Source of the DNA: Glaciimonas sp.
GTDB taxonomy: Bacteria > Pseudomonadota > Gammaproteobacteria > Burkholderiales > Burkholderiaceae_D
Length of the DNA stretch: 64,000 bases
Direction of reading: 5' to 3'
NCBI GenBank assembly: GCA_012927585.1
Contig: JABBOY010000036.1
Span: 1-64,000, forward strand
Part shown: positions 8,672 to 17,749 of the stretch, in pieces
Numbering within the stretch: the first letter of the stretch is position 1
Layout of the letters: each line of letters begins with the position of its first letter
Translations under genes and position numbers: made by a program
Notes under the pieces: generated by a model
The model's input: only the letters and a program-made list of their open reading frames with translations
Database searches by the model: none
What the model was told of the DNA's origin: nothing

Positions 8672-10036
8672 ATGATCAAGCGCACCCTCATTACGGCGGT
8701 GGTCCTGGCGGCATTCACCGCCAGCGCGCCGGTATTCGCCGGTGTTACACCCGAAGAAGCAGCTACTCTTAAATCGACTCTAACCTTCATGGGGGGCCAG
8801 AAGGCCGGCAATAAGGATGGAAGTATTCCAACCTGGGACGGCGGCCTTACCGCGGCGCCGGCCGGTTATAAGGCCGGCGATCCTCGTCCGGATCCCTTCC
8901 CCGACGAAAAGCCGACCCTGCAAATTTCGGCCAAGAACGAAGCACAGTTCGGCGACAAGCTATCTGACGGCATGCGCGCAGTGCTAAGGAAGTATCCCGA
9001 TAGCTTCCGCATCGACGTTTATCCGACCCACCGTACAGCAGCGGCGCCGCAATGGGTGTATGACAATACGTTCAAGAATGCAACCAAGGCCAAGACCACG
9101 CACAATGGCTTGTCGTTGGAGGGCGCTTATGGCGGAGTACCCTTTCCGATTCCCAAGGACGGTTTTGAAGTGATGTGGAATCACCTGTTGCGCTGGCGCG
9201 GCGAGTCGGTGGAAATACCTTTGAGCGTCTGGGTGGGCTCAGCCGATGGCAAGCGCACCATGGCGGTGGCCGCCAAGGATGATCACCAGTTCCCTTACTA
9301 CTACAAGGACGGTTCGGGCGACAAGGGCAAAAATAGCGAATTTCTGCTGTTGCGCCAAATGCAGACCGAACCGCCGTTCAAGGCCGGTGAGCAGATTCTG
9401 TTGCGTGACCCGCTCGACCTGGGCGCCAAGGAACGCCAGGCGTGGCAATATCTTTCCGGCCAGCGCCGCGTGCGTCGCGCGCCGACCATCGCCTTCGACA
9501 CGCCGGACTTCGTCGCCTCCGGCATGAACTACTTCGACGAAGTGTTCATGTTCCTGGGCTCGCTCGAGCGCTACGATTGGAAGCTGGTGGGCAAGCGGGA
9601 AATGTACGTGCCCTACAACAACAATCGCTTCGTGTTGGCCAAGACCAACGACGTGCTGTCGCCGCATCACCTGAACCCGGACAAGATGCGATGGGAACTG
9701 CACCGCGTCTGGGTGGTTGAGGCTAACCTGGCCCCAGGCAAACGTCACACCGTGCCGAAAAAACGCTTCTACATTGATGAGGATAGCTGGTCGGTGCTGC
9801 TGGCCGACGGCTACGACGCAGAGGGCAAACTCTGGCGCGCCCAGCACGCCGTACCGTTCGTGGCGCCCGATATTCCCGCGGTGGTGTCGACCACGATGAC
9901 CCTGTTCAATTTGCAGGCGGGAACTTGGCTGGTCAACAATCTTTACACCGACCAGAAGGGGGCGTACAAGGTTGTGCCGCGCCGTCCGGAGAGCTATTTC
10001 TCGCCCGACGCGCTTGCCGGCGCCGGTATGCGCTAA
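8672..10036 (+). CDS. DUF1329 family exported protein
   Basis: 454 residues with a clear Sec signal peptide (MIKRTLITAVVLAAFTASAPVFA/G). The mature protein opens VTPEEAATLKSTLTFMGGQKAGNKDGSIPTWDGG, the characteristic start of DUF1329 proteins. It starts 24 bases after the DUF1302 gene behind AAAGGAGA. Family members are periplasmic or outer-membrane associated and co-occur with DUF1302; distant similarity to LolA/LolB-type lipid carriers has been suggested. With the RND permease downstream it looks like part of an envelope system for a hydrophobic compound, which is inference. Confidence 0.85.
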   Translation: MIKRTLITAVVLAAFTASAPVFAGVTPEEAATLKSTLTFMGGQKAGNKDGSIPTWDGGLTAAPAGYKAGDPRPDPFPDEKPTLQISAKNEAQFGDKLSDGMRAVLRKYPDSFRIDVYPTHRTAAAPQWVYDNTFKNATKAKTTHNGLSLEGAYGGVPFPIPKDGFEVMWNHLLRWRGESVEIPLSVWVGSADGKRTMAVAAKDDHQFPYYYKDGSGDKGKNSEFLLLRQMQTEPPFKAGEQILLRDPLDLGAKERQAWQYLSGQRRVRRAPTIAFDTPDFVASGMNYFDEVFMFLGSLERYDWKLVGKREMYVPYNNNRFVLAKTNDVLSPHHLNPDKMRWELHRVWVVEANLAPGKRHTVPKKRFYIDEDSWSVLLADGYDAEGKLWRAQHAVPFVAPDIPAVVSTTMTLFNLQAGTWLVNNLYTDQKGAYKVVPRRPESYFSPDALAGAGMR

Positions 10037-10170
10037 GAGCAAGTGACACTCGGTTCAGCGAAGAGCCTGGACCGTTACTTTCATTTCACTACCACGCGAC
10101 TAAGTGGCCGAAAAGGGACTTGATTCCCCCGCAGGTCCAGCGCTACCCCGAGCACACGGAAGGTGATGCC

Positions 10171-11256
10171 ATGATTAATACCAAGCTACGAACTTGCCTC
10201 CTCACTGTTGCGGCTACCAGCCAGTTGCTGTGTACGAGCATGGCGAACGCCGAGCCAGATGTTCTGGACCGACCGGCAGTAATGAGCAAGCGCGCAGCTA
10301 ATGCAGTGATGTTGACGGTGACGCGCGCCGCTGCCCGTCTGGTTGCTGGCGGAGAGCGCGGCATCATCGTGTACTCCGACGATGGTGGCAAAGCGTGGAC
10401 GCAGGCAAAAGTACCTGTTAGCGTTTCAATCACGAATTTGAATTTTCCGAACGCTCGCCTGGGGTGGGCGGTGGGCCACAGCGGCATAGTCCTGCATAGC
10501 ACCGATGCGGGTGCTACATGGGTAAAACAACTCGATGGCCACCAAGCCGCCGCATTAGTCCTGAGCGCCACCAAACAGGCAGCGGGCGACAGCGATGAGA
10601 GTCGGCGTGCTCTGGCCGACGCCGAGCGCCTGGTTGCCGATGGATCGGACAAACCGTTTTTCGATGTGCATTTCTTCGACGCGAACAACGGTCTGGTGGT
10701 CGGCGCGTACGGCCTGATTCTGGCCACCGCGGATGGCGGCAAGACCTGGTCGTCGCAGCACCTGCGTATCCCCAACCCAAAAGGCAAACACTTGTACAGC
10801 ATTAGCACGGTCGGCAAAGATGTTTATATTGCCGGCGAACAGGGAGCGTTGTTTCATTCGAGCGACGGCACCGCCCAGTTTGAAGAAATCAACACGCCCT
10901 ATGCGGGAACATTTTTCGGCGTCCTAACGGGGGGCGAACAGCGTCTCAACGTTTTCGGTCTGCGCGGCAATGCGTATTGGACGGTTGATGGCAAGAACTG
11001 GCAAAAAAGTGAAACTGGCGCGTCCAATACGTTGGCCGCTGGGACTCGACTCAAAGACGGCTCTTTGGCATTGGTGGATGAGGCCGGCCGCGTGATGATC
11101 AGCCGTGATGGCGGCGCCAGCTTCAGGCAAGTCCCGATCGCCAAGCCGTCACCATTGACAGGCATTACGCAAGTGGCCGACGGTGGCCTGGTGGTGTCGG
11201 GTGTGCGTGGATTGACACGTATTGCCGCAATTGACCAAGGTGGACAAACGAAATGA
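10171..11256 (+). CDS. YCF48/HCF136-like beta-propeller exported protein
   Basis: 361 residues from ATG 10171, with GAAGGTG 5-11 bases upstream. A signal peptide (TCLLTVAATSQLLCTSMANA) is followed by repeated BNR/Asp-box units (SDDGGKAW, STDAGATW, TADGGKTW, SRDGGASF), so the mature part is a beta-propeller of the photosynthesis-system-II assembly factor-like group. In non-phototrophs such genes accompany RND permeases of this type; here the stop overlaps the permease start by 4 bases (ATGA). Likely a periplasmic partner of the permease. The function is not defined. Confidence 0.8.
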   Translation: MINTKLRTCLLTVAATSQLLCTSMANAEPDVLDRPAVMSKRAANAVMLTVTRAAARLVAGGERGIIVYSDDGGKAWTQAKVPVSVSITNLNFPNARLGWAVGHSGIVLHSTDAGATWVKQLDGHQAAALVLSATKQAAGDSDESRRALADAERLVADGSDKPFFDVHFFDANNGLVVGAYGLILATADGGKTWSSQHLRIPNPKGKHLYSISTVGKDVYIAGEQGALFHSSDGTAQFEEINTPYAGTFFGVLTGGEQRLNVFGLRGNAYWTVDGKNWQKSETGASNTLAAGTRLKDGSLALVDEAGRVMISRDGGASFRQVPIAKPSPLTGITQVADGGLVVSGVRGLTRIAAIDQGGQTK

Positions 11257-13703
11257 CACACAGTAGCCCGCTCGCAGAGCATCCCGTCATCGGTGACATC
11301 AGGAACTTCGACCAGCAGTCGGGTACCTTGGGTGAACGCCTGCTCTTCAACCACCGTTTCATCGTGATGGCGATCTGCACACTGGTGACGCTGGTTCTCG
11401 GCTACCAGGCGCTGGGCTTGAAGCTCAACGCTAGTTTCGACAAGATGCTTCCCAGCAAGCATCCATTCGTCGTTAACTACCAGCAAAACAAGGGTGAACT
11501 GGCAGGCTTGGGAAATAGCGTGCGCATTGCCGTCGAGGTTCGCGACGGTACGATCTTCGACGCTCAATACCTGGAAACCTTGCGCAAGCTAAACGACGAA
11601 CTGTTCCTTCTGCCCGGCGTCGATCGTCCCTACATGAAGTCGCTGTGGATGCCGGCGGTGCGCTGGGTCGGCGTGACGGAAGAGGGTCTCGACGGCGGAC
11701 CGGTTATTCCTGACGACTACAACGGCTCGCCCGCGAGTTTGGGAAAAGTGCGTGCCAATGTCGAACGTTCCGGCGAGATCGGCCAGCTCGTCTCCACTGA
11801 CTACAAGTCTTCTATCATCTTGTTACCTCTATACGAGACCGAGAACGGCAAACGCATTAGTTACCACGAATTCTCGCAGCGCCTGGAAAAGCTGCGCGCC
11901 AAATACCAATCGGACAAGATCAAGATCCACATCACCGGTTTCGCCAAGGTGGTGGGCGATCTGATCGATGGCCTGATGCAGGTGCTGATCTTTTTCGCCA
12001 TGGCCATCGCCATCTGCGCCGCGGTGCTGTATTGGAGCACGCGCTGCATCAGGAGCACGCTCTTGGTCGTATCCTGTTCGCTGGTGGCGGTGATCTGGTT
12101 GCTCGGCCTGTTGCCCACGCTTGGCTACGAGCTTGATCCCTATTCGGTGCTCGTGCCCTTCTTGGTCTTCGCCATCGGCATGAGCCATGGCGCCCAGAAG
12201 ATGAACGGCATCATGCAAGATATCGGCCGCGGCACGCACCGCCTGGTGGCGGCGCGCTACACTTTCCGCCGCCTTTTCCTGGCGGGGACGACTGCGCTGC
12301 TGGCCGACGCCGTCGGCTTCGCCGTGTTGATGATCATCAACATCCCGGTGATCCAGGATCTGGCTATCACGGCCAGCATGGGCGTGGCCGTGCTGATCTT
12401 CACCAACCTGGTCCTGCTGCCCATCCTGCTCTCTTTCACGGGGGTGAGCCCCAAGGCGGCACGCCGCAGCCTGAAGGCGGAGTTGGCCGAGATGGATGAT
12501 GCCGGGCACAAGAAACATCCTTTCTGGGCCTTTCTCGACCTGTTTACCCGGCGCAAATACGCGGCGCTGGCGATCGCCCTGGCCGTCCTGCTGGCCGCCG
12601 GCGGTTTCGCCGTCAGCCTGAACCTGAAGATCGGCGACCTTGACCCGGGCGCCCCCGAGTTGCGCTCCGATTCGCGCTACAACCGCGACAACGCCTTCAT
12701 GGTGGCCAACTACGCGGCGAGCAGCGACATCTACGTCGTGATGGTAAAGACGCCGCAGTTCCAATGCGTGCAATACGCCACTCTGGCCCAGGTCGATGCC
12801 CTCGAATCGAAATTGAACCAGGTTCCCGGCGTTGAGGCGACCATGTCTTTCGCGGCGCTGGCCAAGCGGGCCGCCGCCAGCATGAACGAGGGCAGCCTGA
12901 AGTGGTACGACCTGCCGCGCACTCAAGGCATGCTGAACGCTATCGCCACGCGCGCGCCGCGCGAGCTGTTCAATCAGAACTGCGACCTGCTCACGGTGTT
13001 CGTCTACCTCAAGGACCACAAGGCCGATACCCTGGACAACGTGGTGCGCGCGGTCGAGAAATTCGCCGCCGCCAACAATACGTCCGAGGTGCAATTCCTC
13101 TCGGCCGCCGGCAACGCCGGTTTCGAGGCGGCCACCAACATCGTTGTCAAGCGCGCCAACGTGCTGATGCTCATTTTGGTGTATGTGGCGGTCATCCTCC
13201 TGGCCTTCGTGACCTTCCGCTCCTGGCGTGCGGTGCTGTGCGCTGTCCTGCCATTGATGCTTACCTCCATCCTTTGCGAAGCGTTGATGGTTTTTCTCGG
13301 CATCGGCGTCAAGGTGGCGACTTTGCCCGTCATCGCCCTCGGCGTTGGCATCGGCGTCGATTATGCGCTGTACGTGATGACCGTGGCCTTGGCGCGTTTG
13401 CGCAGCGGCATGAGCCTGTCGCAAGCCTATTACCAGGCCTTGTTGTTCACCGGCAAGGTGGTGGTGCTAACCGGCATCACCTTAGGTATCGCTGTTGCCA
13501 CCTGGTCCTTTTCACCGATCAAGTTCCAGGCCGATATGGGAATTCTGTTGGCCTTCATGTTTATCTGGAACATGCTCGGTGCTCTGATTTTGCTTCCCGC
13601 CCTGGCCACATTTTTTTTGGCATCAGAAGGAACAACGAAAAAGGCTGACGTCGTACTCGATCAGTCGGCAAAAGTGGATAACGCCGTACCTTGGATATGT
13701 TGA
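11253..13703 (+). CDS. RND/MMPL-type membrane permease
   Basis: 816 residues. Architecture is that of a hydrophobe/lipid RND transporter: one N-terminal helix (FIVMAICTLVTLVLGYQALG), a periplasmic loop, five helices (about 235-400), a second single helix near 430-450, a second periplasmic loop and a final helix bundle (about 630-790). The motif GIGVDYALYVM near residue 700 is typical of the sterol-sensing/MMPL-like group. Starts inside the stop of the YCF48-like gene, so expression is coupled. It probably moves a hydrophobic substrate or envelope lipid with the DUF1302/DUF1329/YCF48 proteins; direction and cargo are unknown. Confidence 0.85.
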   Translation: MTHSSPLAEHPVIGDIRNFDQQSGTLGERLLFNHRFIVMAICTLVTLVLGYQALGLKLNASFDKMLPSKHPFVVNYQQNKGELAGLGNSVRIAVEVRDGTIFDAQYLETLRKLNDELFLLPGVDRPYMKSLWMPAVRWVGVTEEGLDGGPVIPDDYNGSPASLGKVRANVERSGEIGQLVSTDYKSSIILLPLYETENGKRISYHEFSQRLEKLRAKYQSDKIKIHITGFAKVVGDLIDGLMQVLIFFAMAIAICAAVLYWSTRCIRSTLLVVSCSLVAVIWLLGLLPTLGYELDPYSVLVPFLVFAIGMSHGAQKMNGIMQDIGRGTHRLVAARYTFRRLFLAGTTALLADAVGFAVLMIINIPVIQDLAITASMGVAVLIFTNLVLLPILLSFTGVSPKAARRSLKAELAEMDDAGHKKHPFWAFLDLFTRRKYAALAIALAVLLAAGGFAVSLNLKIGDLDPGAPELRSDSRYNRDNAFMVANYAASSDIYVVMVKTPQFQCVQYATLAQVDALESKLNQVPGVEATMSFAALAKRAAASMNEGSLKWYDLPRTQGMLNAIATRAPRELFNQNCDLLTVFVYLKDHKADTLDNVVRAVEKFAAANNTSEVQFLSAAGNAGFEAATNIVVKRANVLMLILVYVAVILLAFVTFRSWRAVLCAVLPLMLTSILCEALMVFLGIGVKVATLPVIALGVGIGVDYALYVMTVALARLRSGMSLSQAYYQALLFTGKVVVLTGITLGIAVATWSFSPIKFQADMGILLAFMFIWNMLGALILLPALATFFLASEGTTKKADVVLDQSAKVDNAVPWIC

Positions 13704-13782
13704 GAGTAAGGCGTGGCATGTTAGCGGGCTTGCTAGCTAAGAGTGAATCAATTGGAAATCCGGCAGGAATAGGAGAAGCAAA

Positions 13783-16764
13783 GTGAAAAAGATGATCTTG
13801 AAGACGATCTTGTTTGCCGTACCGCACGTTTTGCGGCGTACTGCAAAAAAATATCCGGAATTTCGCAAAGAAATGCGCCGCCATAACTGTACTGTCCAGA
13901 TCCGTCTGAAAGATGGCAGCATCGGCCGCTACTATACGTTTACCAACGGCCTGGTGCGCTCCAATTCCGGCTTGCACCCCAAGCCGGATGTGATCATGCA
14001 GTTCCGCGATCTGCCCACCGCACTCGTCTTTCTCAAGCCGCCGATGAACTACGCCGAGATCGTGCACGCAGCCAAGAACATGCGAGTAATGGTGATGGGA
14101 CCAGACCCGCTGTGCGTCTGGTTCATGCAACTGATGAACAAGATCGAGACTTCGAAGTTGGAGATGGGAATGCGCATGCCCGACGGTTCGATCCGCTACA
14201 CCACCAATACCAACGGCGGGCCGCTGTTCATATTCGTCAAGGATGGGAAGATCGTTCGTTGCACGCCGATCGACTTCGACGAAACGGATGCTCCGAGCTG
14301 GTCCATCAGCGCACGCGGCAAGCGTTTTACGCCCTGGCGGCGTGCCACGGTCAATCCCTATTCGTTGGCCTTGAAGTCGCAGGTGTATTCCGATAATCGT
14401 ATTCTCTACCCGATGAAACGGGTCGATTATGATCCCAACGGCGAGCGCAATCCGCAAAACCGAGGCATCTCCGGCTACGAACGCATCAGCTGGGATGAAG
14501 CCCTCGATATCGTCTCGCGCGAAATCAAGCGGCAAAAAAAGGTGCATGGCCCAGGATCCCTCGCGATCCAGCATCACTCCCATCACCAGTGGGGCAACGT
14601 CGGCTATTACCTCAGTTCATTGCTGCGTTTCGGGAATTTGCTCGGATTTACTCGTGTACATCACAATCCGGACAGCTGGGAAGGCTGGTACTGGGGCGCC
14701 CAGCACCACTACGGAAATTCAATGCGGGTTGGGCTACCATCCTTCTATGGCACGGTAGAGGATGCGCTTAAGGAATGTGAATTGATGGTGTTCTGGTCCA
14801 GCGACCCGGAATCGACCAGTGGCGTGTATGGCGGTTTCGAGGGCACGCAGCGGCGCTACTGGGCCAAGGAGGTCGGCATCGAATTCGTGCACATCGACCC
14901 GCATTGCAACAGCACGGCGCAACTCTTCGGCGGGCGCTGGATCCCAATCAAGGCGGGTACCGACCCGGCGCTGTCTTTGGCCATCATGTATATCTGGGTT
15001 GCCGAGGGGTTGTACGACAAGGATTATGTGGCGAAGCGCACCACCGGCTTCGACCAGTGGGCCGCCTACCTGCTCGGGGCAGACGACGGCATTGCCAAGA
15101 CGCCGGAGTGGCAGGAAACCGAAACGGGCGTGCCCGCGCATGTGGTCCGCGCACTGGCACGCACATGGGGCAAGAAAAAGACCTACATCGCTGCCGGGGG
15201 CGTGGGTACCGGCTTCGGCGGTGCGTGCCGCAACGCTACCGGCTCGCAATGGGCGCGCAATATGATCTTGATGATGGCCATGCAAGGCTGGGGCAAGCCG
15301 GGCGTCAACTTCGGCAACATGCAAATGGGCACGCCCATTAACTACTATAGCTACTTTCCCGGCTACGCCGAGGGTGGCATTTCCGGGGATACCGTTTTCA
15401 CCGCATCTGTCGTGAATAACTACTTGCGCATGCCGCACGTGCTAACCATGAATCCGGTCAAGCAGATGATCCCACGCCAGCGTTTGCCGGAAGCCATCAC
15501 CGAAGGCTATGCCAAGGGCTATCTCTGGGATGGTTCTTCGTTGGAGGCACAGATCGCCCCCTATGAATATCCGATGCCTGGCTATTCCAAGGTGCACATG
15601 ATTTGGCACTACGGCGGTGCCGCTTTTGGCACCGTGGCCAATGCCAAGCGCTACATTGATGCCTATCGCCATGCATCGCTCGAATGCATTGTGTCCCAGT
15701 CGATCTACATGGAAGGTGACACGCCCTTCGCCGACGTCATCCTGCCAGCATGCACGGCGGTGGAGCGTTGGGATATTGGAGAAACCGCCGGCTGCGGGGG
15801 CTACGTGCATCACGCCACGGGCCAGCTCAACCACCGTACCATCGTCATGCAACATAAGTGCATTGAACCGCTGGGCGAATCCAAGTCCGACTATCAGATT
15901 TTCGCGGATGTTCTGAGCCGCCTGGGGCTGGGCGCGATGTTTACGGAAGGCTGCAGCGAGCTTGACTGGAGCAAACGGGTGTTTGACTCGTCCGATATCT
16001 CCAATGCGATCACCTGGAAGGAGTTCGTCAAAAAAGGTTACTACGTGGTACCGTCCGAACCGGAAGGGATGCGCGAGGCGGTGGCCATGAACTGGTACGC
16101 CGAAGACCGCATGAAGGATTCGCCGGAGCCGCTGCCGCTGCCCTCGCAATGGCAGGATGAATTCGGCAAGGGCTTGCAGACGCAGTCGGGCAAGATAGAA
16201 TTCGTCGCATCGTCCCTGCTGCGCGGAGATCCGGACAATTCCGAGCGCCCGCCCCTGAACCGCTATATCCCCTCATGGGAAGGACTGCAGACCAAGGATC
16301 TGGTGGCGAAGTATCCGCTGCAGATGATCTCGACCCACTCGCGCTACAGTTTCCATACCTTTTCGGATGGCAAGAACAGCACCATCAACGACATCGAGGA
16401 TCACCGCGTCCTGATCGACGGCCACTACTACTGGGTGATGCGTCTCCATCCGGATGACGCGGCCAAGCGCGACATCGCGCACCACGATCTGATCCGCGTC
16501 TTCAACGACCGCGGCGCCGTGATCTGCGCCGCTGACATTTCGCCGCTGATGACGCAAGGGGTGATCCATACTTTCGAGTCGTGTGCAGTGTTCGACCCGG
16601 TGCCAGATCCCACGGGTTGGGCCGACCGCGGTGGCTGCCTGAACCTGCTTACGCCAGCGCGGCCGCAAGTCTCCGGAACCGATGGCATGGGTTCGAATTC
16701 CTGCCTGGTGGAAATCGCACCGTGGATTTCCACCCTGGCGGCAGACGCCAAATTTCATGCGTAA
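13783..16764 (+). CDS. molybdopterin oxidoreductase large subunit, transhydroxylase/resorcinol hydroxylase family, with N-terminal SCP2-like extension
   Basis: 993 residues from GTG 13783 (AGGAG 7 bases upstream). From about residue 130 onward it follows the bis-MGD large subunit of Pelobacter pyrogallol-phloroglucinol transhydroxylase (AthL, about 875 residues): PLFIFVKDGKIVR, YPMKRVDYDPNGERNP, HHQWGNVGY, NPDSWEGWYWG, FWSSDPES, FPGYAEGGISGD, SQSIYMEGDTPFADVILPA, WADRGGCLN. By that alignment Asp297-Ser298-Trp299 correspond to the Mo-ligating Ser and its neighbours, His267 and Tyr275 are kept, but an active-site Arg is Tyr276. There is no N-terminal Fe-S Cys motif, also as in AthL. The first 120 or so residues (LKDGSIGRYYTF...PDVIMQF...NMRVMVMGPDP) resemble an SCP2 lipid-binding fold and are extra. 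No twin-arginine signal, so cytoplasmic. Substrate probably a polyhydroxylated ring. Confidence 0.85.
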   Translation: MKKMILKTILFAVPHVLRRTAKKYPEFRKEMRRHNCTVQIRLKDGSIGRYYTFTNGLVRSNSGLHPKPDVIMQFRDLPTALVFLKPPMNYAEIVHAAKNMRVMVMGPDPLCVWFMQLMNKIETSKLEMGMRMPDGSIRYTTNTNGGPLFIFVKDGKIVRCTPIDFDETDAPSWSISARGKRFTPWRRATVNPYSLALKSQVYSDNRILYPMKRVDYDPNGERNPQNRGISGYERISWDEALDIVSREIKRQKKVHGPGSLAIQHHSHHQWGNVGYYLSSLLRFGNLLGFTRVHHNPDSWEGWYWGAQHHYGNSMRVGLPSFYGTVEDALKECELMVFWSSDPESTSGVYGGFEGTQRRYWAKEVGIEFVHIDPHCNSTAQLFGGRWIPIKAGTDPALSLAIMYIWVAEGLYDKDYVAKRTTGFDQWAAYLLGADDGIAKTPEWQETETGVPAHVVRALARTWGKKKTYIAAGGVGTGFGGACRNATGSQWARNMILMMAMQGWGKPGVNFGNMQMGTPINYYSYFPGYAEGGISGDTVFTASVVNNYLRMPHVLTMNPVKQMIPRQRLPEAITEGYAKGYLWDGSSLEAQIAPYEYPMPGYSKVHMIWHYGGAAFGTVANAKRYIDAYRHASLECIVSQSIYMEGDTPFADVILPACTAVERWDIGETAGCGGYVHHATGQLNHRTIVMQHKCIEPLGESKSDYQIFADVLSRLGLGAMFTEGCSELDWSKRVFDSSDISNAITWKEFVKKGYYVVPSEPEGMREAVAMNWYAEDRMKDSPEPLPLPSQWQDEFGKGLQTQSGKIEFVASSLLRGDPDNSERPPLNRYIPSWEGLQTKDLVAKYPLQMISTHSRYSFHTFSDGKNSTINDIEDHRVLIDGHYYWVMRLHPDDAAKRDIAHHDLIRVFNDRGAVICAADISPLMTQGVIHTFESCAVFDPVPDPTGWADRGGCLNLLTPARPQVSGTDGMGSNSCLVEIAPWISTLAADAKFHA

Positions 16765-16838
16765 TGTTTGCTGCGGCTCGCCTACCCAGGCGGCAAGTGC
16801 GCCCCCTTACCAAAGACAAAATTAGCTAGAGGTATGTG

Positions 16839-17684
16839 ATGGAAAAGTGGAATCTGATCATTGATGTGGAAAAGTGCGAGAACTGCAATAACTGCGCTCT
16901 CGCCACCAAGGATGAACATATCGGCAACGACTTCCCGGCCTACGCGGCGCCCATGCCGCTGCATGGTCATGACTGGATCAAAATCGGAAGACACGTGCGT
17001 GGTGCCACGCCGATGGTCGATGTCGCCTATCTGCCGGTAACTTGCAATCAGTGCGATAACGCGCCGTGCATCGACGCCGCCGGCGATGGCTCGGTCTACA
17101 AGCGCGCCGACGGCATTGTCATCATCGACCCGGTGAAAGCCAGGGGTCGCAGCGATCTCGTCGACTCTTGCCCTTACGGCGCCATTTGGTGGAATGAAGA
17201 GTTGAAGCTGCCGCAGAAGTGGATCTTCGACGCCCACCTGCTCGACAACGGGTGGAAGGAGCCCCGTGCCACCCAAGCCTGCCCTACCGGCAGTATGCAA
17301 GCGCTGAAAGTCGAGGATGCGGAGATGCGCGCCATTGTGGAAAACCAGAAGCTGGAGGTGCTTAAGCCCGGCTTGGGTACGCGCCCGCGTGTGTATTACA
17401 AGAATCTTCATCTCTGGAACAAGTGCTTCATTGGCGGCAGTGTCACGGCAAAGATCAACGGGGTCGTTGAATGCGTGCAGGACGCCAAGGTCATCGTGCT
17501 AAAGAATGACAAGCCGGTCGGTGAAGCCACGACCGATGTCTTCGGCGATTTCAAGATTGACAGGCTCGAGCCAAAGAGTGGCCCCTATAGAGTGCAGATC
17601 AGCCACGCACAACATGGCTCAGCACTGGTGAATGCCATCGTCGAGGAGAGTATCTATCTTGGCAGCATTGCCCTGGACAAGTAA
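16839..17684 (+). CDS. iron-sulfur small subunit of the transhydroxylase-like molybdoenzyme
   Basis: 281 residues; ATG 16839 follows AGAGG by 6 bases. It is a ferredoxin-type electron-transfer subunit with a C-terminal transthyretin/Cna-B-like beta domain (about 185-281, with FGDFKIDRL), the same two-part layout as Pelobacter AthS. Cluster cysteines are C13, C16, C19, C69, C72, C77, C111 and C148, enough for two [4Fe-4S] clusters. AthS, as I recall it, has three; the positions that should complete the third read Thr23, Trp128 and Asp131 here. It should dock on the large subunit encoded 74 bases upstream. Confidence 0.88.
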   Translation: MEKWNLIIDVEKCENCNNCALATKDEHIGNDFPAYAAPMPLHGHDWIKIGRHVRGATPMVDVAYLPVTCNQCDNAPCIDAAGDGSVYKRADGIVIIDPVKARGRSDLVDSCPYGAIWWNEELKLPQKWIFDAHLLDNGWKEPRATQACPTGSMQALKVEDAEMRAIVENQKLEVLKPGLGTRPRVYYKNLHLWNKCFIGGSVTAKINGVVECVQDAKVIVLKNDKPVGEATTDVFGDFKIDRLEPKSGPYRVQISHAQHGSALVNAIVEESIYLGSIALDK

Positions 17685-17749
17685 CGCCATTTGCAAGAAC
17701 GCCGTTGGCAGGTGCCGGCGGCAACCACCTCACTTAAGGAGTTTTACAC

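Noticed and set aside
11829-13424. 531-codon minus-strand frame opposite the RND permease
   Set aside because: Gln/His/Arg-rich shadow translation with no domain; the permease frame on the other strand is clear.
14734-16758. Long minus-strand frames opposite the molybdoenzyme gene
   Set aside because: Shadow frames without start signals; the plus strand encodes an unambiguous protein.
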